Under the pieces are notes generated by a model. That model searched no databases. It was not told the DNA's origin and saw only the letters and a list, made by a program, of their open reading frames with translations. Below, piece after piece: positions 52,350 through 62,920 of a DNA stretch of 64,000 nucleotides (within the stretch, counting starts at the first letter, position 1; each line of letters starts with the position of its first letter). This DNA is from Gymnorhina tibicen (Eukaryota > Chordata > Aves > Passeriformes > Artamidae): assembly GCA_013399875.1 (NCBI GenBank), contig VXAZ01000607.1, positions 558,001 through 622,000 of the forward strand, read 5' to 3'. A program made the position numbers and the translations under genes.

Positions 52350-52700
52350 AGCCAATCTTTTGCTAAATGGAAAACCGGGAGATCTTGGATGTGAAGCGAC
52401 ACTTATTTATCCTTTTACCAGACGGTCTAATGAATAATTTCATGTTTGCAAAGCTCATGTTGAAATTTGAAGACAAGAGATATATTGCCAAGGCGGCTGG
52501 GAGAGTGCGACATTCATTTTGTGCTGAAAGATTTACTTAAAAATTAGATTTTACAATTTTAATGCCTCCATTCTTTTCTTTAAATAAGCTGTGAAATGCA
52601 GTTAATTAGACTTAAACCCTAGAAGCTCAGACATTTGGGCTGCAGCATCAGCTACAAAAGAAAACGCTCTTTTTCACTTGCAAATTAAATCTAAATTTAT
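52350..52700. promoter_or_regulatory. AT-rich island, strong candidate enhancer
   Basis: Contains CACTTATTTATCC (52401), GTCTAATGAATAATTTC (52425), AGATATATTGCC, TTAAAAATTAGATTTTAC (52536), TTTTAATGCCTCC, CAGTTAATTAGAC (52601), GCAAATTAAATC (52680) and AAATTTATTAGG (52694). No frame stays open across the core. Confidence 0.5.
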
Positions 52701-53329
52701 TAGGTGGCGAAACCTTCCTTTTCCCACATGGAGCCCTGAACCTGCTGGGATGGGGGGCCAGGAGGAGGCCGAGGGGTTCCCCCAGCAGAACCCGTGGGGT
52801 TCCCCCAGATGTGCACAGGGAAGGAGGAAAAGAGAGGGAGGCAGAGCAGGTGCCTGGCTCATCCACTGGATGCTGAACTCCGGAGCTGGAAGCTGAGGGA
52901 AGGGCGATGGGCTGGATAATGATGGAGAGGAGGGGGATTTCTGCCCCAGCAAGGACAGAGGCTCCTGGCAGCCCCACAGCAGAGTGAGGCCCTCCCAGAG
53001 CATCCCCGCTTCGGAAGGGCTGGAAGCACCAACAACCCAAAATGAGGAGACGACACCAACCGCGATCTCTCCATTCGCAAGAGCTTCCCCGGGATCTGCC
53101 TTTTGTCCACCTGCAGCCACCTCCCACTCTGGGCACACAAATTCATCTTCCAGGAACAGCAGGGAAATGGCAAAGACCCCGAGAAATTCATCCCTGGCAG
53201 TTCAAAACCAAGCCAGGCCCCAGGAGGGAGGGCTGGTGCCAGCCTGGCTGCTCTGAGCCCGGAAGGACCGAGCACAGCTCGTTCCCAGGTTTGTTTTCAC
53301 CTTTCACGGAGCACCACGGGGCCACACCC
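52701..53329. other. GC-rich spacer, no gene seen
   Basis: Frames of up to 162 codons on both strands overlap and have no domain. No repeat recognised. Confidence 0.48.
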
Positions 53330-53960
53330 CCTGTGGGGAATAAATGACAGCAGCTGCCCAGCACAATTTGATTAGCCCTGGCTAAATTAATTTTTCACAG
53401 AGATTTTTTTATTGGGGCGCAAGAAGCTGCAGGTTTGGGGGGTAGCCCCAACTGAGAGAAGAAGGGACACGAATGGCCAACCCCCTCGAAGGAGGAGAGC
53501 GGCTCTGTGGCCATTGCGATGAATCATACCTATATATATTTCTATTTTTCTATATTTACCTATGCACACACAGAGGAGAGCCCCGTGCACAGGACCCAGG
53601 CAGCAGCACTGGTGAATTCCCACCAGTGCAGGGGTTCAAGGGTCTTGTGAAGGGGACGGGAGAATGGGGCCCTGGGTGACAACGCAGCATCTGTGGCTCA
53701 GCCCCAGCACCCCTGCGTGCGTTTAAGCAGCATCCAGCTCTGGAGAGGCACAGCGGGTAATTGGGAATAGCCTCAAATGAAAAAGGCTTCTCAGGGCCCC
53801 AGGGGAAGTCTCTTAAAACACGGAATTATGAATGGTGTTAAACTGTAGAAGACAAAACGATGTCTCTGTTTAGATTCTGAATTTACAGTAAATACCAAGC
53901 TCTCCCTGTGGCTGCTGTTGTATTTATTAATGTTATCTGAACGCTCCATAGTGCCCGTGT
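53330..53960. promoter_or_regulatory. AT-leaning islands, candidate regulatory
   Basis: Patch one (53360-53420): TTTGATTAGCCC, GGCTAAATTAATTTTTC, TTTTTTTATTGGGG. Patch two (53800-53945): GGAATTATGAATGG, TTGTATTTATTAATG and GTTATCTGAACG. A short TA-rich run lies at 53529-53560. Non-coding. Confidence 0.42.
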
Positions 53961-54159
53961 TCAAAGGGGCCGCCAACAGCAGAGACAGATCTTGCCCAGG
54001 TGCCTCCAGGAAGAGGCTGCCCAAGGCCCAAGGGCTCCACCCTGCCCAGAGGCTGAGGGGCAGCTCTTCCCCAAACCCTGCCCTGGACAGGAGACCCCTG
54101 GGTCCTGTCACCTGCTGCCCACACAGCAGCCACCTCTTTCCGGGGTTTCGCCGTCATGC

Positions 54160-54480
54160 CAGAGATGACAAAACACAAATTGCCACGAGCGCCGCGTGCC
54201 CAGGCCGCGTGCCAGCGGCGCCCTGCGATACCGGCGGCAGAAGGATCTCAGGATAATGGGAGCCTCTTCATCCTCGATGGGGCTGGATGGGAGCGGCTGC
54301 CCGTGCGCAGCATTCCCAGCAGTTCTGGATATCGCCTGCCTCGCTGCCACCAGCAGCAGCCGCCGCTGGCTGACACGGGGTGTGCCCCTGCCGCCGGAGC
54401 TCCTGACCCCCGGGAGCAGCGGCGCGGGGCGTGCACCCACCGGCTGAGACCCCCCTCGGATCCACCAGGGAATCCCACCC
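54160..54480. promoter_or_regulatory. CpG-dense segment, orphan
   Basis: CpG clusters at 54185-54236 and 54300-54460 with at least 25 CpGs overall. Overlapping frames of 110-139 codons without domains. Candidate promoter or orphan island upstream of the AT patch at 54500-54770. Confidence 0.36.
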
Positions 54481-54499
54481 CAAGGACAAGGCTGGGTCG

Positions 54500-54770
54500 A
54501 TCATCAGCAAAGCCACCAGGGGTGATTAACCAATTAATGCCTTTGGTCCCGAGCCAGAGAGCAACTGGTGAGTGAGTGCAGTGCCAGGGCTGCCACGCTC
54601 CAAGGGAAACACGGGGTTATGTGCCATCTGCCTCCCAAGCCCAAATGGTTAACCAGGAATATTCATTCTGTTCCTATTAAGTGTAATTACCCCCTAATCT
54701 GTAGGAGCCTTTAATTTCTCTATAATTACAGGATATTTAACAAATAAGCCGGGGAGGGTGGGACCGGCGG
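54500..54770. promoter_or_regulatory. AT-rich patch, candidate enhancer
   Basis: GTGATTAACCAATTAATGCC (54521), GAATATTCATTC (54656), AAGTGTAATTACCCCCTAATC (54679), CCTTTAATTTC, CTATAATTACAGG (54720) and GATATTTAACAAATAAGC. Dense homeodomain cores, no coding frame. Confidence 0.44.
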
Positions 54771-55369
54771 GGATGGGGCTGGTGCTGGTGGCAGAGCTGG
54801 GACTGGGAGCGGGTGCCAGCGGCACAGGGATGCAGCCCTCGCTGTTTGCTGTTCCCAGGGGCTGGCTGAGAGCCCGCACAGGGATGGCTTCTCCCGAGGA
54901 GGAGCCTGGGTGGGAACACCCCTGGCCAGGACAAACCCCGTGCCTGGCCCTGCAGAGCTGTTCCCTCGCCCCGGGGCACATTAGCCTGGTCATATTTACG
55001 AAGCTGTTCCAGGGATCAGAAGATAATCCCTGCCTAATTTACAGCCCTGATTTCCCCCTTGAAGAGCCCAGCTATTTATTTAGCTTATTTATTTATTGCC
55101 TCTCTCCCTCCCTTGCCTGCATCAGCTGCCTGAGCTGTGGGGGAAGAGGCTCCACGGGCTTGGCGTGAGCTGCCAGCAAGGACCTCGCTGTGCAGAGGGG
55201 CCTGGGATGGGCCCTGTGTCCTGCACCCCTCACCCCCATCCGTGCCCACCCACACACCCTCAGCTCTGCAGCATCACACGGGGCTCCCAGCACACCCAGC
55301 CTTGGTTTGGAGCAGCCCTGGGCTGTGGCTCTGCCTGGAGATGTGCCCTCACTGTGCCCACAGCCGTTA
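54771..55369. other. Mixed spacer, no gene seen
   Basis: GC-rich with an AT-leaning stretch at about 55005-55105 (CTATTTATTTAGC, TTATTTATTTATTGCC). Frames of up to 136 codons have no domain. Confidence 0.42.
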
Positions 55370-55620
55370 TCTCGCACAACTGAAGCACCTTTGGCCAATC
55401 GGTGTTTTAAAGAAAAAAAAATCAAAGGGATAATTGCTTAATTTACAGTGATTTATTGCATTAAGTAACTCTTTACCATAGGCCTTTTTTAGATGTTCAA
55501 GTGTATTTTTCATTAGTGCTGCATAATAAAATAATTGCAGACATAGGATGGGATTTCTCTTTTTTTCAGAAAATTGAAATACAGAAAATCTCCCCTATTT
55601 TCTGCCCTTTCTGCTCTTTC
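55370..55620. promoter_or_regulatory. AT-rich island, strong candidate enhancer
   Basis: Contains CCGTTATCTCG (GATA-like), GATAATTGCTTAATTTACAG (55430), TTATTGCATTAAG (55453), TTTTTCATTAGTGC (55507), GCATAATAAAATAATTGC (55521) and a CAATCGG CCAAT-like box near 55396. Non-repetitive, sharply bounded, no open frame. Confidence 0.5.
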
Positions 55621-56239
55621 TGACGGGAGCTGCGGTCAGCCAGGAGTGACAAGGGGATGATTCCCTGCAAATCGGGGGTCTCCCCGTACCCCTGGGTGAG
55701 ACCCCGAGGGGCTCCTTCGAGCCAGCTGTGCCCCCTCACCGGGCAGGTGGGCACAAGGCTGCCAGGGGTGCCACCTCAGAGCACCCACAGGAGCTGGGAC
55801 GCTCCAGCGTGGCACACGTGGGAACACCCGGTGCAGGGACAGAGGCGAGGCTGAGGATGAGGATGCTGCGAGTGGACACTGGCTCCCCGGGGGCAGCAGT
55901 CCTGCCTTGCCCAGGCTCCTGCCCTCCCACCGGGCACACGCACAGGGGAGGGGGTGTTTCGGGTGCGAAACACCCCCCTGGTGTCCCCAGCGCGGCGGGG
56001 ACAGGCTGCGGGGAGCGCAGCGAGGGGGCTCCCCGGTGCCACCCGTACCCTCGGCAAAGCCGGTGCAGCCCCGCACGCAGCCGAGGAGAAGGGAAGGAAT
56101 GCGCTGAGCTCCCCCTCATGGCTCCCAGCGGCAGCGCCGGGATGCTGGGAGGAGCGGGGGATGCTGCGGGACCGGGGATGCGGCTGCGGTTCCATCAGCC
56201 CTGAGCTCTCGCCCCCGGCCGAGCAGAAAAAGGGCTCGA
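55621..56239. other. GC-rich spacer, CpG-rich in part
   Basis: No gene. CpGs are frequent at 55965-56225. Frames of up to 158 codons overlap on both strands and have no domain. Confidence 0.42.
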
Positions 56240-56567
56240 ACGGCACCTAAACACGATCAGGGCTCTCCAGAGCCTCCAGGCAATTTGCGCACAACAGGGA
56301 GCGAGAGGCAAGGAGGAAACTATAAATAAACAAGACCGACTTTTCTGGGTGCTTCCAAGAATGCGGGAGGTGCATCCTGGCAGCTCCCACCGGCACACAG
56401 AGATGTGCCCGCAGGGTGCTTTGGCGACAGCTTGGTGAGAGCCCTCCTTGGGCACGGCTCTGCCGTGGCAGCCAGGGCACAGCTGGTGCCCGTCCTTGTC
56501 CCTGTGCCCACTTGGCATTTCCAGCCCATCCCTCCTGACCATCCTTGTCCATTCCTCCCTCTCGCAG

Positions 56568-56708
56568 GATCACACCGGAGCAGAGTCAGAACCTAAAGGC
56601 ACTCAGGTCTATTTTGTAAATGCTGAAGCATTCAGGACAGTTGATAATTCTTCCCTCCACATCATCTTGGCCGAGGCCATTTGCCACATTCAGTCTCAGC
56701 AGTGTTGA
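56568..56708 (+). other. Exon-like segment, uncertain
   Basis: A strong acceptor-like site (pyrimidine-rich ATTCCTCCCTCTCGCAG ending at 56567) is followed by a 46-codon frame with balanced composition, ending in a stop at 56706-56708. No donor, no polyadenylation signal and no known domain are evident. It could be a terminal exon of an unrecognised transcript or, more likely, a conserved non-coding block with chance signals. Confidence 0.15.
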
Positions 56709-56720
56709 TCCTCCCCAGAG

Positions 56721-57259
56721 CCAGTGGGGAGCTCATTTGCCAGGTGTTTGGAAAAACACCCAGTCGCCCACACCTCCAGCCACCAGCTGCTTTCCAGAGT
56801 ACACCTCGTCTCTGTCCCCGGTTCCTTGTCATTTATTCTGGGAAAAGCTGCCCAGCTGCATCCCCGGGGGTTTGGGCAGGACAGTACTCAGGAGCTGGGC
56901 TTCCCACAGAAAAAACCTGTGGCTCTGATTCTCCCAGCGAACACAAAGAGGAGCAGCAGGCAGGTGCTCCATGGAGACAGCCTCTCCGGAGCGGCTCCCG
57001 CATGCAGGGAATTTAATGGAGTTGTTTGTTTCCCGGGAACTGCCGGTGTCAGGTGATATTTGAGGGGCTGGTGTCGAGCTCTGCTTTAGTGTCAGCCCTG
57101 CTTTAGTTTCCATTAACTATTCGGGGGAAAGGAGAGATCCCATCAGAAGGGAGAAATGAAATCCCAGTGGAAGACCCAAGACACCACATTCCCCCTCTGG
57201 CAAGGGGCAGTGCCAAGCAGCCAGGAGCATCCCTGCTAGCTCCACCAAAGACAAAACCA
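56721..57259. other. Spacer, no gene seen
   Basis: Moderate-GC sequence with frames of about 110 codons on plus and shorter ones on minus, none recognisable. Confidence 0.45.
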
Positions 57260-57920
57260 AGATGTTCAACAGCAACTCAAGAAAAGAGCAACCTCCCCGC
57301 ATCCCCTTCTCCTCCCCCATTCATCACCCTCCCATCTGGAGAGGGGTTTTATTTTAGCCATCAATTTGTTTCCAATCTGAGGCTGGAGCACAAACCCACC
57401 GAAGACGCCGGGGCTGGGAATAGATGGAGGAGCCACAGTGGTTAATAAAAAACTCCTGTCAAAGTCCATCGGACAACAGATCTGCTGGAGAGAGCCCGCA
57501 GGACACCAGCGGCCTCAGCAAACATCCCTCCTCCTCCTCCTCCTCCTCCTCCCCACGGCCACCGCCGGGGCCTTTCAGCAATGGAGATTTATTTATTTGC
57601 CTTCCGGATCGCCCCGGCTCACCTTGGGAAGGCAACAAAAGCTCGCAGCAACAATTTATAGGGAGATAAGGCGGAGGGGCTGGCAGGGAGGGCCCGGCGT
57701 GGGGAGCTGTATTTCTCGGGGAGCCGTACCCTTGCCGGTAAGGTCATGTTGCAGCCTTAGATGTTCTCTGGAACAACAATTACTCTAGATAAGAAAAATC
57801 TAACTGGATAAAGGGACAGCTAATCAGGAGACTACAAGCCCCCGAATTGCTCAAGGAATCCTTATTGATCTGAACAAGATATCAAATGTAAAATAAAGGA
57901 TTTTGCTAACTCCACAGGCT
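57260..57920. promoter_or_regulatory. AT-leaning islands around a (TCC)n repeat
   Basis: Patches at 57340-57460 and 57580-57670 (GATTTATTTATTTGCC, ACAATTTATAGGG) are followed by 57770-57910 (ACAATTACTCTAGATAAG, GCTAATCAGG, CCTTATTGATCTG, AAATAAAGG). The last patch is the best enhancer candidate. Confidence 0.4.
57526..57553 (+). repeat. (TCC)n microsatellite
   Basis: About nine TCC units in a row, read as polyserine in one frame. The frames it supports are artefacts. Confidence 0.93.
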
Positions 57921-59069
57921 GCTTCAGCCCCTGCAGCCTGGCACTGGATCAGCAAGCGGAGGAGCCGGCAGCCTGCAGCTCCTCTCCCAGCAGATATTGC
58001 CTGGCTGCCCCTTCAAAGGCAGGAGCTGCTTTTTCCCCCCATTCCAATCTCTCCGTAAGCTCCCAAACAGGGCAAAAGCAGCAGCCCCTGCAGAGGGTCC
58101 CTCCTTCCCGTGCTCTCCTCAGAGCAGGGGCCTGGCCACGGCCGCTCCCTCCCGCGCAGGGACACCCCCAGGCTCGGGGTCTGCCTGGCCAGCTGTGGCT
58201 GTGCCCTTTGGGGACCAGGGGGGATGCCAGTGTTGGGGGGTCGGTCACCGCCCTCACACCAGCAGGGATGTGCTCACAGCGTGGATCCAGCTCTCATGCC
58301 TGGGGAGGGAGCACAGCCCTGGGGAGCCTTTCCCAGCACCCAGACCCGAAGAGAGCAGCCAGGATGGAGCCAGCCCACTATGCCCAGGGCTCCAGAGGCA
58401 GCTGGCAGCGAGGAGCAGAGATGGATGATGCCCTCCCCGCCCTGCAGAGCCGCGCTGGCAGCCCTGAGTCATGGCTGTGAACCACGCGCTGCTCCTGCAG
58501 CCATTTAGCAGGGGAGTTGGTTTATGCTAAACAAACACTGCTTGATTAATAAAAGCATATTTATGGAGGCTTAGCAGCTCTGGTAGCAGAGACGGGGCCA
58601 GAGATGGTGCCAGCAAGGCGAGTGCTCCTCGTTTCAGAGCTGCCCAGCGGCAGCAGGACGGTGCTGGTGCCAGTCCCAGCGCCAGGAAGGAGCCTGCATC
58701 CGCCTCTGGAGCAGCGCAAGGAGCCACCAACACCAGAGCAGGAAACCCAGCGTTTTCTTCTTTCCACACACTGTTTGCACCCAGCAGTTGGCTGGCACCC
58801 AAAAAGGAGGTGGCGAAGGACAGCGGTGTCCCAAGGAGCAGCCGGCGCCCATGGATGGGAATGGAGCAGGCACCCTGGGTCTGGTCCTGCAGGGAGTCTC
58901 GGCTATTCCTGCTGCGAGCAGGGCTCAATGGCGGCTGGGAGAGCTCCTTCCTCCGCCACCGAGCCCGGCTCTCCTTCCCGCCAGGCTCTGCTTCCTCCTG
59001 GTTGGGGCTGAGCAGCGGCAGGAGGAGAAGCAGGGAGCCCCCCGGGGAGCATCTCTCTCCCACTTGTGT
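57921..59069. other. GC-rich spacer, no gene seen
   Basis: Frames on both strands, including part of a 315-codon minus-strand frame (58527-59474), are Gly-, Ala-, Ser- and Leu-rich without domains. A small AT patch at 58510-58565 (CTTGATTAATAAAAGC) interrupts it. Confidence 0.45.
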
Positions 59070-59150
59070 TTTGATGTTGCTATGGTGATTGCCGAGCGAT
59101 AAATCTTGATTATTATTGCCCGGCGCTTTCAGCCTCAAGCAAAGGCAACC
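59070..59150. promoter_or_regulatory. Small patch with an X-box-like half and homeodomain cores
   Basis: TGTTGCTATGGTGATTGCC (X-box-like left half), then GCGATAAATCTTGATTATTATTGCC split by short gaps, in a sharp AT-rich patch within GC-rich DNA. Weak candidate element. Confidence 0.32.
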
Positions 59151-59639
59151 TTTCCCGAGCCACTGGGGTGCCTTTGTTCCTGCTCTCCACCCGCTCCTGG
59201 CTTTTCTGCTCCGAGCCCTCCCTCTCCTGGGCACTCGCACTGGGCAGGTCGCTCTCCAGGGAGTTGGTGCCCACCGTCCCCATCCATCCTCAGCTGGGGG
59301 CATCACGCAGGGCACTGGCAGCCCCACCCCGCCCATGTGCCTGGCAGCCAGGAGGGTTAAATTCCCCGGCACTGTCATGGCCCACCCAGCTCGAGACCAG
59401 CAAATCCTCCTGCACCCCGGATTCACGTGAGCACCCCCAGAACATTTTTGTGGGGTTTGTCCAGCTCTAATCAATACCCTCAGAGCCCCAGGAGAAGCTG
59501 GGGGGGTCTAACGAGCAGTTATCAGCTCTCCCACAGCACCTGGGCACAGGTGATGCCCCCCTGGGCCTCCACACCTCCGGCCAGCTCTGGAAATGCAGGC
59601 TCTGGCCCCCAGAGCACGGCCCCCCCTCCGGCGCGGGCT

Positions 59640-60010
59640 CTGCTGTCCCTCCCGGACAGATGCCATTTGCAATGTATATTCCGGGCTCTGCTTTCATCTC
59701 AGTCCCTTTCGTATTTTGCCAGAATATTTCTCTGTGTAATTTCACCCAGGGGGAAACAGGCGTCTGAAATTTTGCTTTTAAAATTCCCTTTCCTCTGCAC
59801 GCCCGGCTCTCTCCCATGCTGGCTCCCTGCTCCGCGCCGGCACAGCCGCGACTGGCGGTAAATCCATAAGCCAGCTCCCTTCCCCTTTGAAGTGCACCCG
59901 GCGCTGCTTGGATTCCCTGACTTCTTGCTCCTTTTATCTTCCCCACTATTTCACTTGTGGATATTCAGATCCGCAGATTACATTTGTCTTCCAAAATTGC
60001 TTTCTCAGTC
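59640..60010. promoter_or_regulatory. Candidate conserved block
   Basis: Contains CCATTTGCAATGTATATTCC (59663), GTGTAATTTCACC (59734), GAAATTTTGCTTTTAAAATTC (59767), CTTTTATCTTCC (59932), GGATATTCAGATCC and CAGATTACATTTG. Balanced, non-repetitive. The start of a long plus-strand frame (59957) falls here. Confidence 0.42.
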
Positions 60011-60599
60011 GGTAGCGCCTTTCCCCAGCTCTTTCTTGCGGGGTTTGCTCAGCCACCTCTGCAAACCTTCCCGTTCCTGCGGGCTCCGTGCTACGGTGGC
60101 ACTGAACCCCTGGCCGAGCCCGGAGGCATCCCAGGGCTCAGACCCCCACACCACAGCAGGCAGGAGCAGGGGAGAGCCCAGGGACACCCCGGGATCCCTC
60201 ACTATCCTTCAGACTCCAGCAGCGCCTGCCAGGCATTTCGGAGGGGCAAGGTACTGATGGGAAGACTGAGCCAAGAGCACCCAGACAGATCCAGCCCTGG
60301 GCTCCAGCATCAAGGGAGGATAACCAGGGCTCCGTGTCCCTTCCAGGGAAGTGGATGCTTCTGCTACCCCTGTTCCCCTCCACAGTCCCCCAGCTCCCTT
60401 TCATCTGCGAAACCAGTGACTGAATTAACCCAGAATTCTGGGCAGGCTCCAAATGTCGTCCCAGGTGCCAACACAGTTCAGGATGAGCACCGGACAGAGG
60501 AGCAGAAGAAAGAGGCCAGGAGAGAAGGGGATGTCCAGGAACCAGCCCCGTGGGTCAGAACACCCAGAAAAACTGCAGCGACAGCCGGCCCAGCGCTTC
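60011..60599. other. GC-rich spacer within a long open frame
   Basis: Covered by the 426-codon plus-strand frame 59957-61237. Composition is Pro-, Ser- and Gly-rich with no domain, and opposing frames exist on minus. No gene supported. Confidence 0.4.
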
Positions 60600-60900
60600 C
60601 ATCCATTTATCAAAGCCCCAGCAGTTCCTCTTTCAGGGTGAGGAAAACAATAAAACACGCTGAGCATAGAGAGCAGCTCCAGAACACTGTATTAAACACG
60701 GGGAAAAAAATAAAGTGGGGACCTGTTGGCTCATGCCATCCCTCCTTCTATATCAACTGCCTCGCTCGCAGACTAATGGTGTTATGCAGACTGTTATATT
60801 GGCTCTTTGCTTTACAGCACTGTGCCTCCACCCCAACGCTGCAGATTTATTCTCCTCTGCTCAGCAATAAGTTGCCACGTTGTCCTCGAGCGTCACTTTG
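60600..60900. promoter_or_regulatory. AT-leaning island, candidate conserved block
   Basis: Contains ACAATAAAACACGC, GTATTAAACACGG, GACTAATGGTGTTATGC (60771), CTGTTATATTGGC and CAGCAATAAGTTGCC. Lies inside the long open frame but looks non-coding by texture. Confidence 0.38.
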
Positions 60901-61014
60901 TGCACCACAATGCCGAGCCTGGTGCCGGCCCTGCCAGCCATTCCAGGGCCCACTGTGCCCGGGCACCAACCACGGGAGAGGCGCAAACAGCCCCGGCCAC
61001 CACCGGCTCCCCGA

Positions 61015-61080
61015 GGCACCTTGGGCCAGTCACTCCCCACCTCGTCCCTTGATCTCCTGGTGTGTAAGATCCTCCTTTTT
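61015..61080 (+). repeat. Probable MIR SINE fragment
   Basis: CACCTTGGGCCAGTCACTCC, a short ACCTC segment, TCTCCTGG and GTGTAAGATCC follow the MIR order GACCTTGGGCAAGTCACTTAACCTCT...TTTCCTCATCTGTAAAATGG. The stretch CCTTGGGC-AGTCACT is nearly intact. Short and diverged, so moderate confidence. Confidence 0.5.
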
Positions 61081-61084
61081 GCGA

Positions 61085-61299
61085 AGTAAACGCCTGCCAA
61101 AGCCAGGCAGGAGGCCCCAGCCTGCACCCCGGGGTCTGGCGATGCAGGGAAAACAGGGAGAGGGGAACCAGCACGTGAGAACACCCCAAAACCCAGCCCC
61201 TGAAAGCACAGGCTTGTGGTCTCAGAGCAGGAATTGAAGTCCAGCACTGGTTCGTCCCCTCCTGTGTCCCCAGCGCAGAGCAGAGCGATGCTCGCTCGG
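61085..61299. other. Spacer, no gene seen
   Basis: GC-rich sequence with nothing recognisable. Confidence 0.45.
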
Positions 61300-61620
61300 G
61301 AACGGGAGTTTATCGTCTGCAGGATTATTGGCAGCTGTGCCAGGACGCTTTGCTACAGAGGCATAAATCAGTTCCTTCCTCGACATCTGACTTGTCTGAG
61401 CGCCTCATTTAAACATTTATCAGAGGGCACGGCCTGATCTCCCTCACAAATGGGATGCCAGGGGAGCTGACGCACCGGGATCGCGCCGGCAAAGTTTTGT
61501 CACCCTGATGTTTGCCCGTGTGCTCCTGTCGCTCCTGTGAGTGCTGTCTGTTCAGCAGGTGTAACCATCCCTTTAAACACTGCTTCTGTAATTAAACTTT
61601 CATACACACCTTCCTCAAGG
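61300..61620. promoter_or_regulatory. AT-leaning patches, weak candidates
   Basis: GGATTATTGGCAGC (61322), GGCATAAATCAG, CTCATTTAAACATTTATCAG (61402) and TCTGTAATTAAACTTTC (61584). Moderate enhancer texture only. Confidence 0.35.
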
Positions 61621-62489
61621 CGGGGAAGGGGGAGAGGTGTCTTTGAAGCCGGCTCACAAAGGGATGTCACTGAGGGGGAAGGGGAAGTGTTGACACCACA
61701 GCAATCACCGCGTGCTGCAAGGGTTCCCGCGGCGCAGGCAGCTTCACCTGCCACCACCCCTGCACCGGCATCCCTTGCTGAGCCCTGCCTGACCCCTTCC
61801 TGCATCTCCTTCCCTCCTCCGAGCTCCCCCGTGGCTCCAAAGGGGGCTTTTCTGAGCACCCTCCCCCAAAGCCGTGCTTTTGGCCAGCATCTCACTGAGG
61901 CTGAAGTACCAGAAACACGGAGATGAAATGGCAGCTCCGCAGCACGGGGCTGGCTGGCGCCTCGGGCAGTCTGTTTGGATGCTTCCCTGGATTAGCGGAG
62001 GCTCTTGACACCCTGAGCCGGAGCCAAAAGCTCCTCTCAGCGCGGAATGCTCCGGCGCCGTGCGGTGCTGCACAGCGGGGGCTGCCAGGGGGACGTGCAG
62101 GGAGAAGCAGGTGGGGCTGAGCCTCCCTTGGTGCAGGGAAGGGCTGCAAACCTTAGGGGAGAGGATTTGGGATCCCCTCCGTTTGGGTACGGAGTCGGGT
62201 ACGGGCAGGATGCACCCAGAGCTGGATGGTTTGGAGGATGCCCCCGGCACAGAGCGTGTCTGTGTCCGTGTCCTCCCGCGAACGGGAGCTGCGGGTCCCC
62301 CATGGGGTGCTCCATCCCCGGGTCAGACAGACGAACAGCCCCGCGTGCGCCCGAGGGGACAGAAACAGAGCGATGTGAAGTGCAGCGGGAGGGATTTACA
62401 GTTCGGCTCCCGCAGCACTTGGCACAGCTCCCCCCAGCCGTTCCCTCGGGAGCTCGGGAGGGTTCCGGGAGGGCAGGGTCGGGGGTGTA
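61621..62489. other. GC-rich spacer, no gene seen
   Basis: Frames of 130-168 codons overlap on both strands without domains. CCAGGGGGACGTGCAG near 62085 loosely resembles part of a CTCF site but is not called. Confidence 0.45.
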
Positions 62490-62920
62490 ATCCCTAACGG
62501 CTCACACTAATTCTCCACAGGCAGAGGGGCTGTGGCAGCTCGATGGGCTCGGAGATAAGGAGATTATCTTGTCCTGCAAAGAGGAGCACCGACCCCTGAC
62601 TCGCTGAGCCCGAGATTAAGGCTGAATTAACCCCCAGGAAGGGGTTTCTTGGCAGAGCTTCCCCAGCCGCTTCTCACCCGTTAGGATTTGTGAGGGGGAT
62701 GGAACTTCTCCCGCCGGACGTTTTTGGGGAGATGCACTGTGCCCACCAGCCCCAGAGAGGACAGGCAGTGCAGGCAGATACTCCCTGAGAGCATCCAGTG
62801 TCCTGGGAGCGACTGAATTATGGAAATCCAGACAGATGGACACAAAAAGACAGACAGAGAAGTAAAAGAACACTAAGACCTGTCCTTGAACCAAGAAATC
62901 CAGACGCTGCTGGATTATGT
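62490..62920. promoter_or_regulatory. AT-leaning patches, weak candidates
   Basis: CACACTAATTCTCC (62504), GGAGATAAGGAGATTATC (62550) with GATA-type sites, GGCTGAATTAACC and, further right, GACTGAATTATGG (62811). Weak enhancer evidence. Confidence 0.3.

Noticed and set aside
58527..59474. 315-codon minus-strand frame
   Set aside because: GC-driven, Gly/Ala/Ser/Leu-rich, no domain or splice context, with overlapping plus-strand frames.
62080..62100. CTCF-like word CCAGGGGGACGTGCAG
   Set aside because: Only part of the CTCF core fits; cannot be called by eye.
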